64,000 nt of DNA, taken from positions 72,905-136,904 of the forward strand of contig CATWQC010000003.1 in NCBI GenBank assembly GCA_958352845.1, given 5' to 3'. The notes beneath the pieces were generated by a model. It was not told the origin of the DNA and searched no databases. It worked only from the letters and a program-made list of their open reading frames with translations. Numbering within the stretch: the stretch's first letter is position 1; the number at the start of each line of letters is the position of its first letter. This DNA is from an uncultured Collinsella sp. (GTDB taxonomy: Bacteria; Actinomycetota; Coriobacteriia; Coriobacteriales; Coriobacteriaceae). A program made the position numbers and the translations under genes. Below are positions 1-8,637 of this stretch, piece after piece.

Positions 1-902
1 GCATAGACGCCATATTCAACACCGTTTACGTTGAGGGAGGCGTTTGTGGCTGCGAGGCTGCCCTTGGCCTCGACGGCAGCGTCTTTCTCGGAGCTTGCCT
101 TGACCTGGCCGCCGTCCGAGATGTTGATATTGCCGCCGCTCCAAAGGGCCTCACCATCGGCTGAGCTTGCCTCGACCGTCCCGCCACCCTTGATGGTGAG
201 GTTCTTGTCGGCTCCAATACCCTTGTCCTTGGTAGCCCTGGCGGTGACGGCTCCGCTGTCGTCAATCGTGATATTGCCGTTTGCCCTGATGCCATCCGAT
301 GCACCCGTGGCGTTGACGTTGCCCGAACCTTTGATAGCGAGATCACCTCCGGCATTGATGGCATCAAACCCAGTGCTCGTGGCGTTGACGGATCCGGCTC
401 CGTCGATATTGATATTACCCGTGGAGAGGATAGCGTCCTCAGTAGATGTCACGCTGAGCGTGCCGCCCTCGTCGCCTTGGATATTGAGCTCGGCATTCTC
501 GTTAGTGCCATGAGAAACGTTGATGCTTTCGATCCATTCGGCAGTGACGATGTTGGTTCCCGAGTAATTCACGTTGAGCTTGCCTGCGGCCTGGATCTCG
601 CCGCCGTTATAGTTGTTGAGCTTCAAGTCGTCGGCGCCGTCCCACGACCAGGTACCGGCCTCGTCGCTCGCCGCGGTGTTGTACTTGTTGCCGCCGACCT
701 TGACCCATTCCGCTGCGAGCGAGACGCTCGGCATGAGCAGCGAGCTCACCGTGAGCGCGCACACGGCGCCCACGACGATGCGGCGCGTCACGCGGCGCCA
801 GCTGCCGTGCGCGAGTCCTATGCGATGGCGAACGTCGGGTTCGGCAACATGGGTTCCGGCGGTAGTGTCATTGCGTTTGGGGGTCGTGAACAAGGCTGCC
901 AT
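1..902 (-). CDS. Wall-anchored beta-solenoid surface protein, copy 1 (partial)
   Basis: The reading frame starts at ATG 902 behind GGGAG and stays open to the left edge, so only the first 300 codons are visible. It has a long arginine-rich signal peptide ending near SLAA, then an N-terminal module (WVKVGG, WSWDGADD) and about six repeats of some 24 residues with the pattern I-x-I-x-G-x-G-x-V-x-A. This pattern suggests a right-handed beta-helix of the kind found in Cthe_2159-like carbohydrate-binding proteins; the family link is inference. It is a close paralogue, aligned almost without gaps, of the neighbouring copy at 1174-2940. That copy has a C-terminal wall anchor, which probably lies outside the window here. 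The likely role is cell-surface adhesion or glycan binding. Confidence 0.85.
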   Translation of the reverse strand, partial: MAALFTTPKRNDTTAGTHVAEPDVRHRIGLAHGSWRRVTRRIVVGAVCALTVSSLLMPSVSLAAEWVKVGGNKYNTAASDEAGTWSWDGADDLKLNNYNGGEIQAAGKLNVNYSGTNIVTAEWIESINVSHGTNENAELNIQGDEGGTLSVTSTEDAILSTGNINIDGAGSVNATSTGFDAINAGGDLAIKGSGNVNATGASDGIRANGNITIDDSGAVTARATKDKGIGADKNLTIKGGGTVEASSADGEALWSGGNINISDGGQVKASSEKDAAVEAKGSLAATNASLNVNGVEYGVY

Positions 903-1029
903 GGTTGCTCCCGTTCTCATAGGGCCTATACGACTAGATTCAGCGTATCTGCTGGATGTTGCCGGCGGTAGTGCCGTTTGGAGGGCAAAATGGCCAAAAT
1001 TGGGGAGAAATAGGCCGCACGCCGGCGCA

Positions 1030-1081
1030 GGGACCGGCGCTAAAAGAAAAGCGCGGGGCCGCATGGCGACTCCGCGCTTTA
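1030..1081. terminator. Hairpin terminator between the two surface-protein copies
   Basis: The arms AAAGCGCGG and CCGCGCTTT flank a short spacer, with A-rich and T-rich sequence on either side. It can act in both directions. A near-identical hairpin lies at 3078-3121 in the parent copy, so it was carried along in the tandem duplication. Confidence 0.75.
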
Positions 1082-1106
1082 TTGTTCAGCTTTTGCAGCC
1101 TTGCCC

Positions 1107-1151
1107 TTACGCTACGAAGAAGTAGACGAGGAAGGCAAGGGCCGCGATCCA
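1107..1151 (-). pseudogene. Fossil 3' end of the NCS2 permease gene
   Basis: Read on the minus strand these 45 bases encode WIAALAFLVYFFVA and a stop, identical in protein sequence to the last residues of the permease ending at 3148. Similarity to 3121-3193 continues through the following spacer and terminator and stops abruptly at about 1152. This remnant has no start or ribosome site. It shows that the duplicated unit was the permease 3' end plus terminator plus surface-protein gene, about 2.04 kb long. Confidence 0.85.
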
Positions 1152-1173
1152 CCCGTCCCGTGCGAAAAAGTGT

Positions 1174-2940
1174 TTACGAGCGCTTGCGGCTCACCACGGC
1201 GCCCGCGGCGATGGCGGCTGTTCCCGCAAGGGCGGCTGCCACGATGGCTGCGCTCGAGGCGTCGCCGGTTGCTGCGAGTTTGCCGGCGATCTTGGCTCCC
1301 GTGGCTGCAACTGCAACGGTCTTGGTCGTCTTCGTGCCCTCGGACTTGGAACCCTCGGGCTTGGTCTCGCCTGGCTTCTCCTCGGGTTTGATCTCCTCGG
1401 GAGGCGCGATGACCGTGCTCTTGGCGACGGCTTCGTTATAGGGGGAGTCGATCACAGCGTCGCCCGTGCCGATGGTTTGACCCACCACGTAGAAGATGCC
1501 GTCATCGAGTTCTTCCTTGTTGCGATAGCCAATGATCTTGCCGCCTGTGGGCGTCTGGATGGGAGCGCCTTCGATCTCGATGGTGCCGATTGTCTCGCCG
1601 TCCGCGCTCACGGCAAGGGCGAAGATTGCCGCCGTGTCTCCCTCAGCTGTGACCTTACTGCGGACAATCGAGATGGTCGCGGGCGTGATGCCCTCCTTGG
1701 TCCGGGCAAAGATGCCGATGTTCACGCCCCTATGCTCGGGAATGACCGCGCCGCTTTGGTCGTTGCTGTAGTGATCGGGGCCGTCGCTACCGGACTCGAC
1801 ATAGCGGGCTATAGCCTTGACAACGGAGTCACTAATGTAGATGTGACCACCCGCTTCGTTGGGGTAGTAGTTTCTGGTGGAGATTGCGGTCGAGAACTGG
1901 CCTTCTGCGAACGCATCCACGATCGAGCCGTTCTTGATGACGATGTCGTCCTCGTCGGTGAAGAGGGCGCTGGCTTCATCGTTCCCTGCGCTTGCACGGA
2001 CCGTTACGGTTGCGCCATCGAACGTGATGCCCTTGTAGACATAGATGCCATACCCAACGCCACTTGCGTTGAGGGAAGCGTTCGTGACCGTGAGGCTGTT
2101 TTTACCGTCGATGGCGGCGTCTTCCTCGGAGCTTGCCTTGACCTGGCTGCCACCCGAGATCTCGATGTTGCCGTCGGCCCAAATCGCATTGTCTTTGATA
2201 GAGCTTGCCTCTACCTTGCCGCCGCCCTTTATGATGAGGTTCTCGTTAGCATCGATACCCTGATCCTCGGTGGCCTTGGCGGTGACGGTTCCGCTGTTGT
2301 CGATCGTGATGTTGCCGTCGGCCCTGATGCCATCCGAATCGCCCGTGGCGTTAACGTTTCCCGAGCCCTTGATGGTGACATCGCCCCCGGCATCGATGGC
2401 ATCGTGCTCGGTGCTCGTGGCGTTGACAGTGCCAGCGCCGTCGATGTTGATGCTGCCGACGGAAGTGATGGCGTCACGAAAAGATGTCACGTTGAGCGTG
2501 CTGGACGCGTCGCCCTGAATATTAAGCTCGGCGTTCTCGTTCGCGCCATCCTTAACCTTGATGCCGCGGCCATCGCCGTTAGTGACGATGTTGTTGCCCT
2601 CGTAGCTCACGTTGAGCTTGCCCGCTGCCTCGATCGCGCCGGCGTTATAGCCGTTGAGCTTCATGTCGTCGGCGCCGTCCCAGGCCCAGGTGCCGGCCTC
2701 GTCGCCTGCTGCAGTGTTGTACTGAGTGCCGCCGACGTTGACCCACTTGGCCGCGAGCGAGACGCTCGGCATGAGCAGCGAGCTCACCGTAAGCGCGCAG
2801 GCCAGGCCGCAGACGATGCGGCGCGTCACGCGGCGCCAGCTGCCGTGTGCGAGCAGCGTGCGACGGCGCACGTCGGGCTCGACAAAATGGGCTCCAGAGG
2901 TTTTGTCATTGCGCTTGGGGGTCGTGAACAAGGCGGCCAT
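1174..2940 (-). CDS. Wall-anchored beta-solenoid surface protein, copy 2
   Basis: 588 residues from ATG 2940, chosen because GGGAG lies five bases upstream; in-frame starts further upstream lack such a site. Residues 1 to about 65 are an extended signal peptide ending SLAA. Then come a WVNVGG/WAWDGADD module and roughly six repeats of 23-25 residues (INIDGAGTVNA, TIKGSGNVNA, TIDNSGTVTA, IIKGGGKVEA) typical of a right-handed beta-helix. A less repetitive region and a Pro/Glu/Lys-rich stalk follow. The C-terminus has LAATGD, a hydrophobic Ala-rich segment and RKRS, the layout of a sortase substrate with a variant LPxTG signal. It is probably wall-bound and may bind glycans or other surfaces; ligand unknown. 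It is the parent or sister of the copy at 1-902. Confidence 0.88.
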   Translation of the reverse strand: MAALFTTPKRNDKTSGAHFVEPDVRRRTLLAHGSWRRVTRRIVCGLACALTVSSLLMPSVSLAAKWVNVGGTQYNTAAGDEAGTWAWDGADDMKLNGYNAGAIEAAGKLNVSYEGNNIVTNGDGRGIKVKDGANENAELNIQGDASSTLNVTSFRDAITSVGSINIDGAGTVNATSTEHDAIDAGGDVTIKGSGNVNATGDSDGIRADGNITIDNSGTVTAKATEDQGIDANENLIIKGGGKVEASSIKDNAIWADGNIEISGGSQVKASSEEDAAIDGKNSLTVTNASLNASGVGYGIYVYKGITFDGATVTVRASAGNDEASALFTDEDDIVIKNGSIVDAFAEGQFSTAISTRNYYPNEAGGHIYISDSVVKAIARYVESGSDGPDHYSNDQSGAVIPEHRGVNIGIFARTKEGITPATISIVRSKVTAEGDTAAIFALAVSADGETIGTIEIEGAPIQTPTGGKIIGYRNKEELDDGIFYVVGQTIGTGDAVIDSPYNEAVAKSTVIAPPEEIKPEEKPGETKPEGSKSEGTKTTKTVAVAATGAKIAGKLAATGDASSAAIVAAALAGTAAIAAGAVVSRKRS

Positions 2941-3077
2941 GGTTACTCCCATCCTCATAGGGCCTATGCGATTACGCCCAGCATATCTGCAGGATGTAGC
3001 CGGCGGTAGTGCCGTTTTGAGGGCAAAATGTCCAAAACTCGGGAAGCAATACATCGCGCGTCCGTGCGTTGCCTGGC

Positions 3078-3121
3078 TTTAAAAGAAAAGCGCGGAGCCG
3101 CTCGATGCGACTCCGCGCTTT
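3078..3121. terminator. Hairpin terminator downstream of the NCS2 permease
   Basis: AAAGCGCGGAG pairs with CTCCGCGCTTT around a small loop and sits just past the permease stop at 3148 (minus strand). It is duplicated at 1030-1081. Confidence 0.75.
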
Positions 3122-3147
3122 GGTGTTCTGCTTTGGCAGCTTTGCCG

Positions 3148-4458
3148 CTACGCTACAAAGAAGTAGACGAGGAAGGCGAGGGCTGCGATCCACATGAGCG
3201 GCTTGATCTTGGAGGCCTCGCCCTTAAAGAGCGCGACGATCACGTAGGCGATAAAGCCCAGGCCAATGCCGGCAGAGATGGAGTAGGTGAAGGGCACGCC
3301 GGCGACAATCATGAACGCCGGGAAACCCTGCGACACGTCGGACCAGTCGATCTCGGAGGCCTCGCTCATCATGAGGTAGCCGACGTAGACCAGAGCACCG
3401 CAGGTGGCGGCGCTGGAAACGATGGTGACGATGGGGGAGAAGAACGCGGCGAGAATGAACAACACGCCGGTGGTGACGGAGGTGAGGCCCGTGCGGCCAC
3501 CGTCGGCAGCGCCAGAGGTGGACTCGACGAAGGTGGTGATGGAGGAGACGCCCATGAAACCGCCCACAGCAGCGGCTGCGGAGTCGACGATCAGGATCTC
3601 CTTGATATTCTCGACGTTGCCGTCGTCGGTGAGGAACTCGCCCTGCTTGGCCACGGCCATCGCGGTGCCCATGGTGTCGAAGAAGTCGCTCATGAGCAGC
3701 GAGAACGAGATGACGAGGAGCGCGGGGTCGGTAAGGACCTTGACGATGGCAGGCACGCCGCCGGCGTCGGCGATGGGGCCACCGATGCTCGAGAAGTCGA
3801 GCGGGGCGATGATACCGGTCGGAGCCTGGGTCACACCTAGGGGGATACCGGCGATGACGGCGACGACGATGCCGATGAGCAGCGAGCCGGGGACGTTGCG
3901 GCAGGCGAGGGCGACTGTCACCAGGATGGAGATGATGCCGACGATGAAGGTGGGGGAGGTGATGTCGCCCAGACCGACGAGTGTACCGGCGCCAGCGGTG
4001 ATAATGCCGGCATCGCACAGGCCAATCATGGCGATGAACAGGCCCAGACCCACCGAGATGGCGTGACGCAGGACAACCGGGATGGCGTCCATGATGGCCT
4101 CGCGCAGGCCACAAAGCACGAGCAGCAAGATGACGACGCCCTCAAGGAAGATGACGCTCATGGCCACGTGCCAGTCACCGCCGCAGACGGTGGTGGTGAT
4201 TCCAGCGATCATCGCGTTGACGCCTAAGCCCGACGCGCAGGCGAGCGGGCGGTTGGCGAAGATGCCCATGCAGATGGTCATGATGCCGGCGCCCAGGCAG
4301 GTGGCGCAGGCGAGCGCCCCCGCATCGATGCCGGCGCCCGAGAGCACCGCGGGGTTGACGGCAATGATGTAGGCCATTGCCAGGAACGTTGTCAGTCCAG
4401 CGCGAAGTTCGGTCCCGATTGTGGACTTACGCTCGCTGACGTGAAATAGTTCGTCCAT
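3148..4458 (-). CDS. NCS2 family purine permease (AzgA/PbuG type)
   Basis: 436 residues from ATG 4458 (AGGAAAGGG upstream; an earlier in-frame start at 4503 has no ribosome site). It is a polytopic membrane protein with about 12-14 hydrophobic segments. The N-terminal KSTIGTELRAGLTTFLAMAYIIAVNP and the later DFFDTMGT segment are hallmarks of the AzgA-like branch, whose members import guanine, hypoxanthine or adenine with protons. The FVESTSGAADGGRTGLTSV segment fits the second substrate-binding half. The gene is divergent from the deformylase-like gene at 4652. I saw no purine riboswitch core in the 190-bp leader. Its 3' end is duplicated as a fossil at 1107-1151. Exact substrate cannot be told. 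Confidence 0.93.
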   Translation of the reverse strand: MDELFHVSERKSTIGTELRAGLTTFLAMAYIIAVNPAVLSGAGIDAGALACATCLGAGIMTICMGIFANRPLACASGLGVNAMIAGITTTVCGGDWHVAMSVIFLEGVVILLLVLCGLREAIMDAIPVVLRHAISVGLGLFIAMIGLCDAGIITAGAGTLVGLGDITSPTFIVGIISILVTVALACRNVPGSLLIGIVVAVIAGIPLGVTQAPTGIIAPLDFSSIGGPIADAGGVPAIVKVLTDPALLVISFSLLMSDFFDTMGTAMAVAKQGEFLTDDGNVENIKEILIVDSAAAAVGGFMGVSSITTFVESTSGAADGGRTGLTSVTTGVLFILAAFFSPIVTIVSSAATCGALVYVGYLMMSEASEIDWSDVSQGFPAFMIVAGVPFTYSISAGIGLGFIAYVIVALFKGEASKIKPLMWIAALAFLVYFFVA

Positions 4459-4651
4459 GCATACCCTTTCCTTGTTCGGCCCCGAGTTTAGGCCAATTGA
4501 CACGAACTCACTTACTATATCGCCTTTACAACCTTGCTGTTCCTCACATGTTGATGTTCGGCGCTTTGTAGCGGACGGGCGGTATTTTCCGTATGAAAAT
4601 GTGTGGGTACCGTATACTTAAGCGGTTACAACGACCCCTATGGAGGAACGT

Positions 4652-5071
4652 ATGATTAAAGAGCTTTGCCACGACGAGGCTATCCTGTCCCAGCGTTGCG
4701 AGGTTGCGACCGTCGAGGACGAGTCGGTCGCACAGGACCTGATCGATACCATCAAGTCGCTCGACGATGCCGGCTGCCTTGCCGCTAACCAGATTGGCGT
4801 TACCAAGAAGGTTTGCGTCTATCTGGACGACGCCGGCGAGCCCCACGTGCTCTACAACCCCCGTTTGGTGTTTGGCCTGGGCGCCAGCAAGATGGAGGAG
4901 AGCTGCCTGACGCACGAGGAGGTCACCAAGTCCACGCGCTATATCAAGTGCAAGGTTGCCTTTGACCAGATTGTCGACGGCAAGATGAAGGAGTGCCGCC
5001 GTGACTACGCAGGCTTTGAGGCACAGATGATCCAGCATATGATCGACCACTGCCAAGGTAAACTTGTCTAG
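4652..5071 (+). CDS. Peptide deformylase-like protein with altered active site
   Basis: 139 residues from ATG 4652, preceded by GGAGG at 4642. The fold markers of peptide deformylase are all there: motif 1 GCLAANQIG (41-49), motif 2 ESCLT (83-87) with the metal-ligand Cys85, and motif 3 HMIDH (129-133) with both metal-ligand His. However, the catalytic Glu of HExxH is Met130, and EGCLS has become ESCLT. In Escherichia coli Def this Glu is essential, so this protein probably binds metal but may not remove formyl groups by the usual mechanism. A second family member at 12283-12693 keeps HEIDH. A genuine housekeeping Def may lie elsewhere. The protein ends right after motif 3, without the usual C-terminal helix. 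Confidence 0.8.
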   Translation: MIKELCHDEAILSQRCEVATVEDESVAQDLIDTIKSLDDAGCLAANQIGVTKKVCVYLDDAGEPHVLYNPRLVFGLGASKMEESCLTHEEVTKSTRYIKCKVAFDQIVDGKMKECRRDYAGFEAQMIQHMIDHCQGKLV

Positions 5072-5103
5072 GGTGACTACAGCACCGCACTTCGTCTCTT
5101 TTG

Positions 5104-5140
5104 GCCCGGGCATGACATTGTTGTCATGTCCGGGCTTTTG
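5104..5140 (+). terminator. Rho-independent terminator after the deformylase-like gene
   Basis: GCCCGGGCATGACA and TGTCATGTCCGGGC form a 14-bp stem with a 4-base loop (5104-5135), followed by TTTTGTG. Confidence 0.85.
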
Positions 5141-5202
5141 TGTTTAGCGCCTTTTTGTTTGGAGACAATGAACTTAGCAAGAACGTAAAGCTAGGAGGCG
5201 CC

Positions 5203-6168
5203 ATGTGTACGAGTATCCGATTTACCGATAATTCTGGTCACATGTATCTGGGCCGCAACCTCGACTGGAGCTTTGACTACGGCCAACAGGTTCGCGTGAT
5301 GCCGCGCGGGTTTCACATCCCGTATTCGTTTATCGACGACGCGACGGCGGTACACGCGGTGATCGGTATGTGCATCGATTACAAGAACTACCCTATGTTC
5401 TTCGATTGCGGCAACGATGCGGGCCTCGCCGTGGCGGGTCTCAATTTCCCGGGTTATGCCGAGTATGCCGAGGGGCCGGTTGATGGAAAGACCAATATCG
5501 CGGCCTATGAGTTTCCCCTGTGGGTGGCAGCGACGTTCTCGACGGTCGATGAGGTCGAGGCCGCGCTGCGCGACACGGTGATTGTCGCCAAATCTGCCGG
5601 AGAGGGGCTGGGCGTGTCGCTGCTCCATTGGATTATCGGCGACAGCCAGCGCAGCATCGTGGTCGAGATGATGGCTGACGGCCTGCATGTATACGACGAT
5701 CCGGTCGACACCCTTGCCAACCAGCCGACCTTCCCGTGGCACATGGAAAACCTGCGCACCTATATCACTGCCACAAGCGATTTTCCGCAGACGGCGACAT
5801 GGCGTGGCGCCGAGCTCAAGCCCTATGGCGCGGGTGCCGGCATGCGCGGTATTCCGGGTGACTGCTATTCACCGAGCCGTTTTGTAAAGGCGGCGTACCT
5901 CAATGCCAATTACCCGCAAAAGGAGAGCGAGACCGAAAACGTCGTCCGTATGTTCCGCTCGCTCGAAGGCGTGGTAATGATTGAGGGGGCGTCCAGGATG
6001 GGCGATGGCAAGTTCGAGAAGACTATCTACACCGGATGCTTTAGCGCGCGCACGGGCAATTATTACTACGCGATGTATGAGGATCCGTCGATTCGCTACG
6101 TGAGCCTGACAGATGCCGAGGGCGCGAGTCCCGATAGGCTCGTGGTTCCCGAGCCGCGTCGTTCGTAG
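5203..6168 (+). CDS. Choloylglycine hydrolase family protein (probable bile salt hydrolase)
   Basis: 321 residues from ATG 5203, with AGGAGG at 5193. The start is fixed by the family: removal of Met exposes the nucleophile Cys2. Residues matching the bile salt hydrolase active site are Cys2, Arg18 and Asp21 (GRNLDWS), Asn81 (LNFPGY), Asn173 (LANQPTF) and Arg226 (SPSRF). The length fits the usual 315-330. Members hydrolyse the amide of glycine- or taurine-conjugated bile acids in the cytoplasm; penicillin V acylases and other amide hydrolases share the fold. The loop before PGD (209-217, GAGAGMRGI) differs from well-studied Lactobacillus enzymes, so taurine/glycine preference cannot be predicted. 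It is a single-gene unit between two terminators. Confidence 0.88.
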   Translation: MCTSIRFTDNSGHMYLGRNLDWSFDYGQQVRVMPRGFHIPYSFIDDATAVHAVIGMCIDYKNYPMFFDCGNDAGLAVAGLNFPGYAEYAEGPVDGKTNIAAYEFPLWVAATFSTVDEVEAALRDTVIVAKSAGEGLGVSLLHWIIGDSQRSIVVEMMADGLHVYDDPVDTLANQPTFPWHMENLRTYITATSDFPQTATWRGAELKPYGAGAGMRGIPGDCYSPSRFVKAAYLNANYPQKESETENVVRMFRSLEGVVMIEGASRMGDGKFEKTIYTGCFSARTGNYYYAMYEDPSIRYVSLTDAEGASPDRLVVPEPRRS

Positions 6169-6190
6169 CCGATAGCTTTACTGCAATGCA

Positions 6191-6228
6191 AAGCGGTCCT
6201 GCATCTCTCGCGAGGTGCAGGGCCGCTG
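6191..6228. terminator. Bidirectional terminator between convergent genes
   Basis: AGCGGTCCTGCA (6192-6203) pairs with TGCAGGGCCGCT (6216-6227), with one G-T pair. It sits between the hydrolase stop (6168) and the kup stop (6248). Confidence 0.8.
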
Positions 6229-6247
6229 TCGTTGATTTGTGACGTCG

Positions 6248-8479
6248 CTAGAAGTTGACGTCGTTGAGTTGTTCGCTCTCGAGGCCGTCGAGCTGTTGCT
6301 GTTCGGGCGTATCGGCGACGCTCTCGAGCAGCTCGGTGGGATCGACGTTCATGTCCCTACCGGCCTCGTTGCCGTTGACCAAGTCGTCCGAGAAGATATC
6401 GACTTCCATTTCCTCGGCTTCCTCGATCTGAACTTCGAGCGGCACTTGGGTGCGTACGAGTTTGACTGCCGGACGCATGCGGGCAAAGAGGGGCACGTAC
6501 TCGATGATGATGGCCGAGTTCTCTAGACCGTACCAGCGTGCCGGGCTTCCGCAGGCGCGGCGGACGGCGTACTTGATGGCCATCACGCGGTGGTCGTTGC
6601 GGTTGATGTCCGTTTCGGGGGCGAGCATCTTGCGCAGCATGCAAAAACGGAAGTCGCCCACGTTGCCGCGTGTCTCGTAGATGGAGTAGGTGTGATGCTG
6701 CGGCGGCAGCTCACCCGATGCCATCAGGTCGCCAACGATCTGGCGCAGGTAGGCATTGATGCGCTGGTTGACCTTAAAGCCCAGGTCCAGGCGCACGCGG
6801 AACAGGAAGTCCGTGCCAAAGGTCTCGACGGAATACTCGTGCGTATAGGGCTCATCGGTAACGTACACGTTGATGAACCAGTATGCCTTGGCGCGCTTGG
6901 GATGCTTATCCAAGATGGAATAGAGCACATCGCGGTCGAGCGTGAGCGGGTCGGGGCTGTTGGTGAGGAACACCAGGTTGTCGGCAAGCACGGGATAGGT
7001 CTCGTCGTTGCGCAGGCGGTCGAGCTGGTCAATGTACTTGGAGACGGGCAGCAGGATGGTCTGCGTGCGCTCGATGGCGGTGCCGCGGCGCCACACGTAC
7101 ATAAGGCCAAACAGCAGCGCGGCCAAGAAGATCATGACATAGCCGCCGTCAAAGAACATGGTGAGGCACGAGGCAAAGAAGCACAGCTCAATGGCGCCAA
7201 AGAGCAGTGCGAAGACGCAGGCACCCAGTTTGTGCTTGAGGATGCCGGCGATGTAGCTCGTCAAAAGCGTCGTGGTCATGAGCATGGTCACGGTGATGGC
7301 GAGGCCGTAGGCGCTCTCCATGCGCTCGGAGTTCTGGAACAGCAGCACGATGAAGATACAGCCGACCCACATGATGTTGTTGACGAGCGGAATATAGAGC
7401 TGGCCCTTGGTGTCGCTGGGGTAGTGGATGCGCAGGTGCGGCATAAGGTTGAGGCGCGTTGCCTCCGAAACCAACGAGAACGAGCCGGTGATGAGCGCCT
7501 GCGAGGCGATGATGGCCGCCACGGCCGAAAGCACGATGGCAAAGGGGCGCAGGGGCTCGGGGAGCATCATATAGAACGGGTTGACGATATCCATCGCGAG
7601 CATCTGGGGATTGGAATTGTTGGCGAGCAGCCAAGCGCCCTGACCCAGATAGTTAAGGATGAGGGCTGCCTTTACGAACGGCCAGGATGCGTAAATGTTA
7701 GCCTTGCCCACGTGACCCATGTCCGAATAGAGCGCCTCGGCGCCGGTCGTCGACAGGAAGACGAAGCCGAGCACCATGATGCCCGAGTGGTTGATGGGCG
7801 AGAACAGGAACATGATGCCGCGAATGGGGTTGAGCGCGCGCAGGATGGACAGGTTGCCGAGCATGTTGAACAGGCCGGCGCCAGCCAGGAATAGGAACCA
7901 TAGCGTCATAAGCGGACCGAACAACTTGCCGATCGACGAGGTGCCGGCGCGCTGCATGGCAAACAGGCCGCAGATAATGATGATGGTGATGATGATGACG
8001 TTGGTCTGGCCGTCACCCAAAAGCGCATGGCCCCACTCGATAGTGCGCAAGCCCTCGATGGCCGTGGTAACCGTGACCGCAGGGGTGAGGATGCCGTCGG
8101 CGAGCAGCGCCGCGCCGCCGATCATGGCGGGGAGAATCAGCCACGGTGCCACCTTGCGCACCAGGCTAAACAGGGCAAAGATGCCGCCTTCGTTGTGGTT
8201 GTCGGCCTTCATGGCGATAACCACGTACTTGACCGTGGTCACGAGCGTCATGGTCCAGATGACGAGCGAAAGCGCGCCCAAGATCATGTCCTCGCTGACG
8301 GTGCCGATGCCGCCGTTGTTGGCGACGATTGATTTCATGGTGTACATGGGGCTCGTGCCGATGTCGCCATAGACGACGCCGAGCGTTACGAGCAACATGC
8401 CAGCGGAGAGGGGAATGGCTCCGTGCCCGCCTTGACCACGCTGGTCTTGGGGGCTTGCCTCCAGTTCGTTTTGTGCCAC
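6248..8479 (-). CDS. kup: Potassium uptake protein Kup
   Basis: 743 residues from GTG 8479, chosen because AAGGGAG sits five bases upstream; the in-frame ATG at 8497 has no such site. The N-terminal TLGVVYGDIGTSPMY motif is diagnostic of the KUP/HAK/KT family. About 12 transmembrane segments fill the first two thirds. The C-terminal ~280 residues form the cytoplasmic domain, with an acidic tail. Kup proteins import K+ with protons. The gene stands alone between hairpins. An 8-bp inverted repeat just upstream (8500-8524) may be regulatory; no c-di-AMP riboswitch core was recognised. Confidence 0.95.
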   Translation of the reverse strand: MAQNELEASPQDQRGQGGHGAIPLSAGMLLVTLGVVYGDIGTSPMYTMKSIVANNGGIGTVSEDMILGALSLVIWTMTLVTTVKYVVIAMKADNHNEGGIFALFSLVRKVAPWLILPAMIGGAALLADGILTPAVTVTTAIEGLRTIEWGHALLGDGQTNVIIITIIIICGLFAMQRAGTSSIGKLFGPLMTLWFLFLAGAGLFNMLGNLSILRALNPIRGIMFLFSPINHSGIMVLGFVFLSTTGAEALYSDMGHVGKANIYASWPFVKAALILNYLGQGAWLLANNSNPQMLAMDIVNPFYMMLPEPLRPFAIVLSAVAAIIASQALITGSFSLVSEATRLNLMPHLRIHYPSDTKGQLYIPLVNNIMWVGCIFIVLLFQNSERMESAYGLAITVTMLMTTTLLTSYIAGILKHKLGACVFALLFGAIELCFFASCLTMFFDGGYVMIFLAALLFGLMYVWRRGTAIERTQTILLPVSKYIDQLDRLRNDETYPVLADNLVFLTNSPDPLTLDRDVLYSILDKHPKRAKAYWFINVYVTDEPYTHEYSVETFGTDFLFRVRLDLGFKVNQRINAYLRQIVGDLMASGELPPQHHTYSIYETRGNVGDFRFCMLRKMLAPETDINRNDHRVMAIKYAVRRACGSPARWYGLENSAIIIEYVPLFARMRPAVKLVRTQVPLEVQIEEAEEMEVDIFSDDLVNGNEAGRDMNVDPTELLESVADTPEQQQLDGLESEQLNDVNF

Positions 8480-8499
8480 GTGGACTCCCTTGGACATCC

Positions 8500-8524
8500 G
8501 GTTATCTATCTAGGACAGATAACC
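8500..8524. promoter_or_regulatory. Inverted repeat upstream of kup
   Basis: GGTTATCT (8500-8507) and AGATAACC (8517-8524) are perfect 8-bp arms with a 9-base spacer, 20 bases ahead of the kup GTG start. It could be an operator or a leader hairpin; function is inference. Confidence 0.4.
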
Positions 8525-8579
8525 TTTATGCCGTCTTTATACATACAAGAGCAGTTTGGCACATTGGTTAGCTTTAGAC

Positions 8580-8603
8580 AATAATCCCCAGATGGGGATT
8601 ATT
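8580..8603 (-). terminator. Hairpin after the DMT exporter
   Basis: AATAATCCCC and GGGGATTATT are perfect 10-bp arms with a 4-base loop. They lie 35 bases beyond the exporter stop on the minus strand and before kup. The T-run is short, so efficiency is uncertain. Confidence 0.6.
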
Positions 8604-8637
8604 CATATACGCAGGCAGCATTTCAAAGCGGGGGCTA

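Noticed and set aside
1477..3009. 510-codon open frame opposite the surface-protein gene
   Set aside because: Low-complexity mirror of the solenoid repeats; the minus-strand gene has signal peptide, wall anchor and ribosome site.
4459..4651. Purine riboswitch before the NCS2 permease
   Set aside because: The conserved three-way junction bases are not visible in the leader.
6590..7894. 434-codon plus-strand frame opposite kup
   Set aside because: Mirror of kup; composition rich in His/Gly/Val/Glu with no family features.
8480..8637. c-di-AMP (ydaO) riboswitch before kup
   Set aside because: Expected from the gene's function, but the conserved core could not be seen and the leader is too short once the hairpin at 8580-8603 is taken as a terminator.
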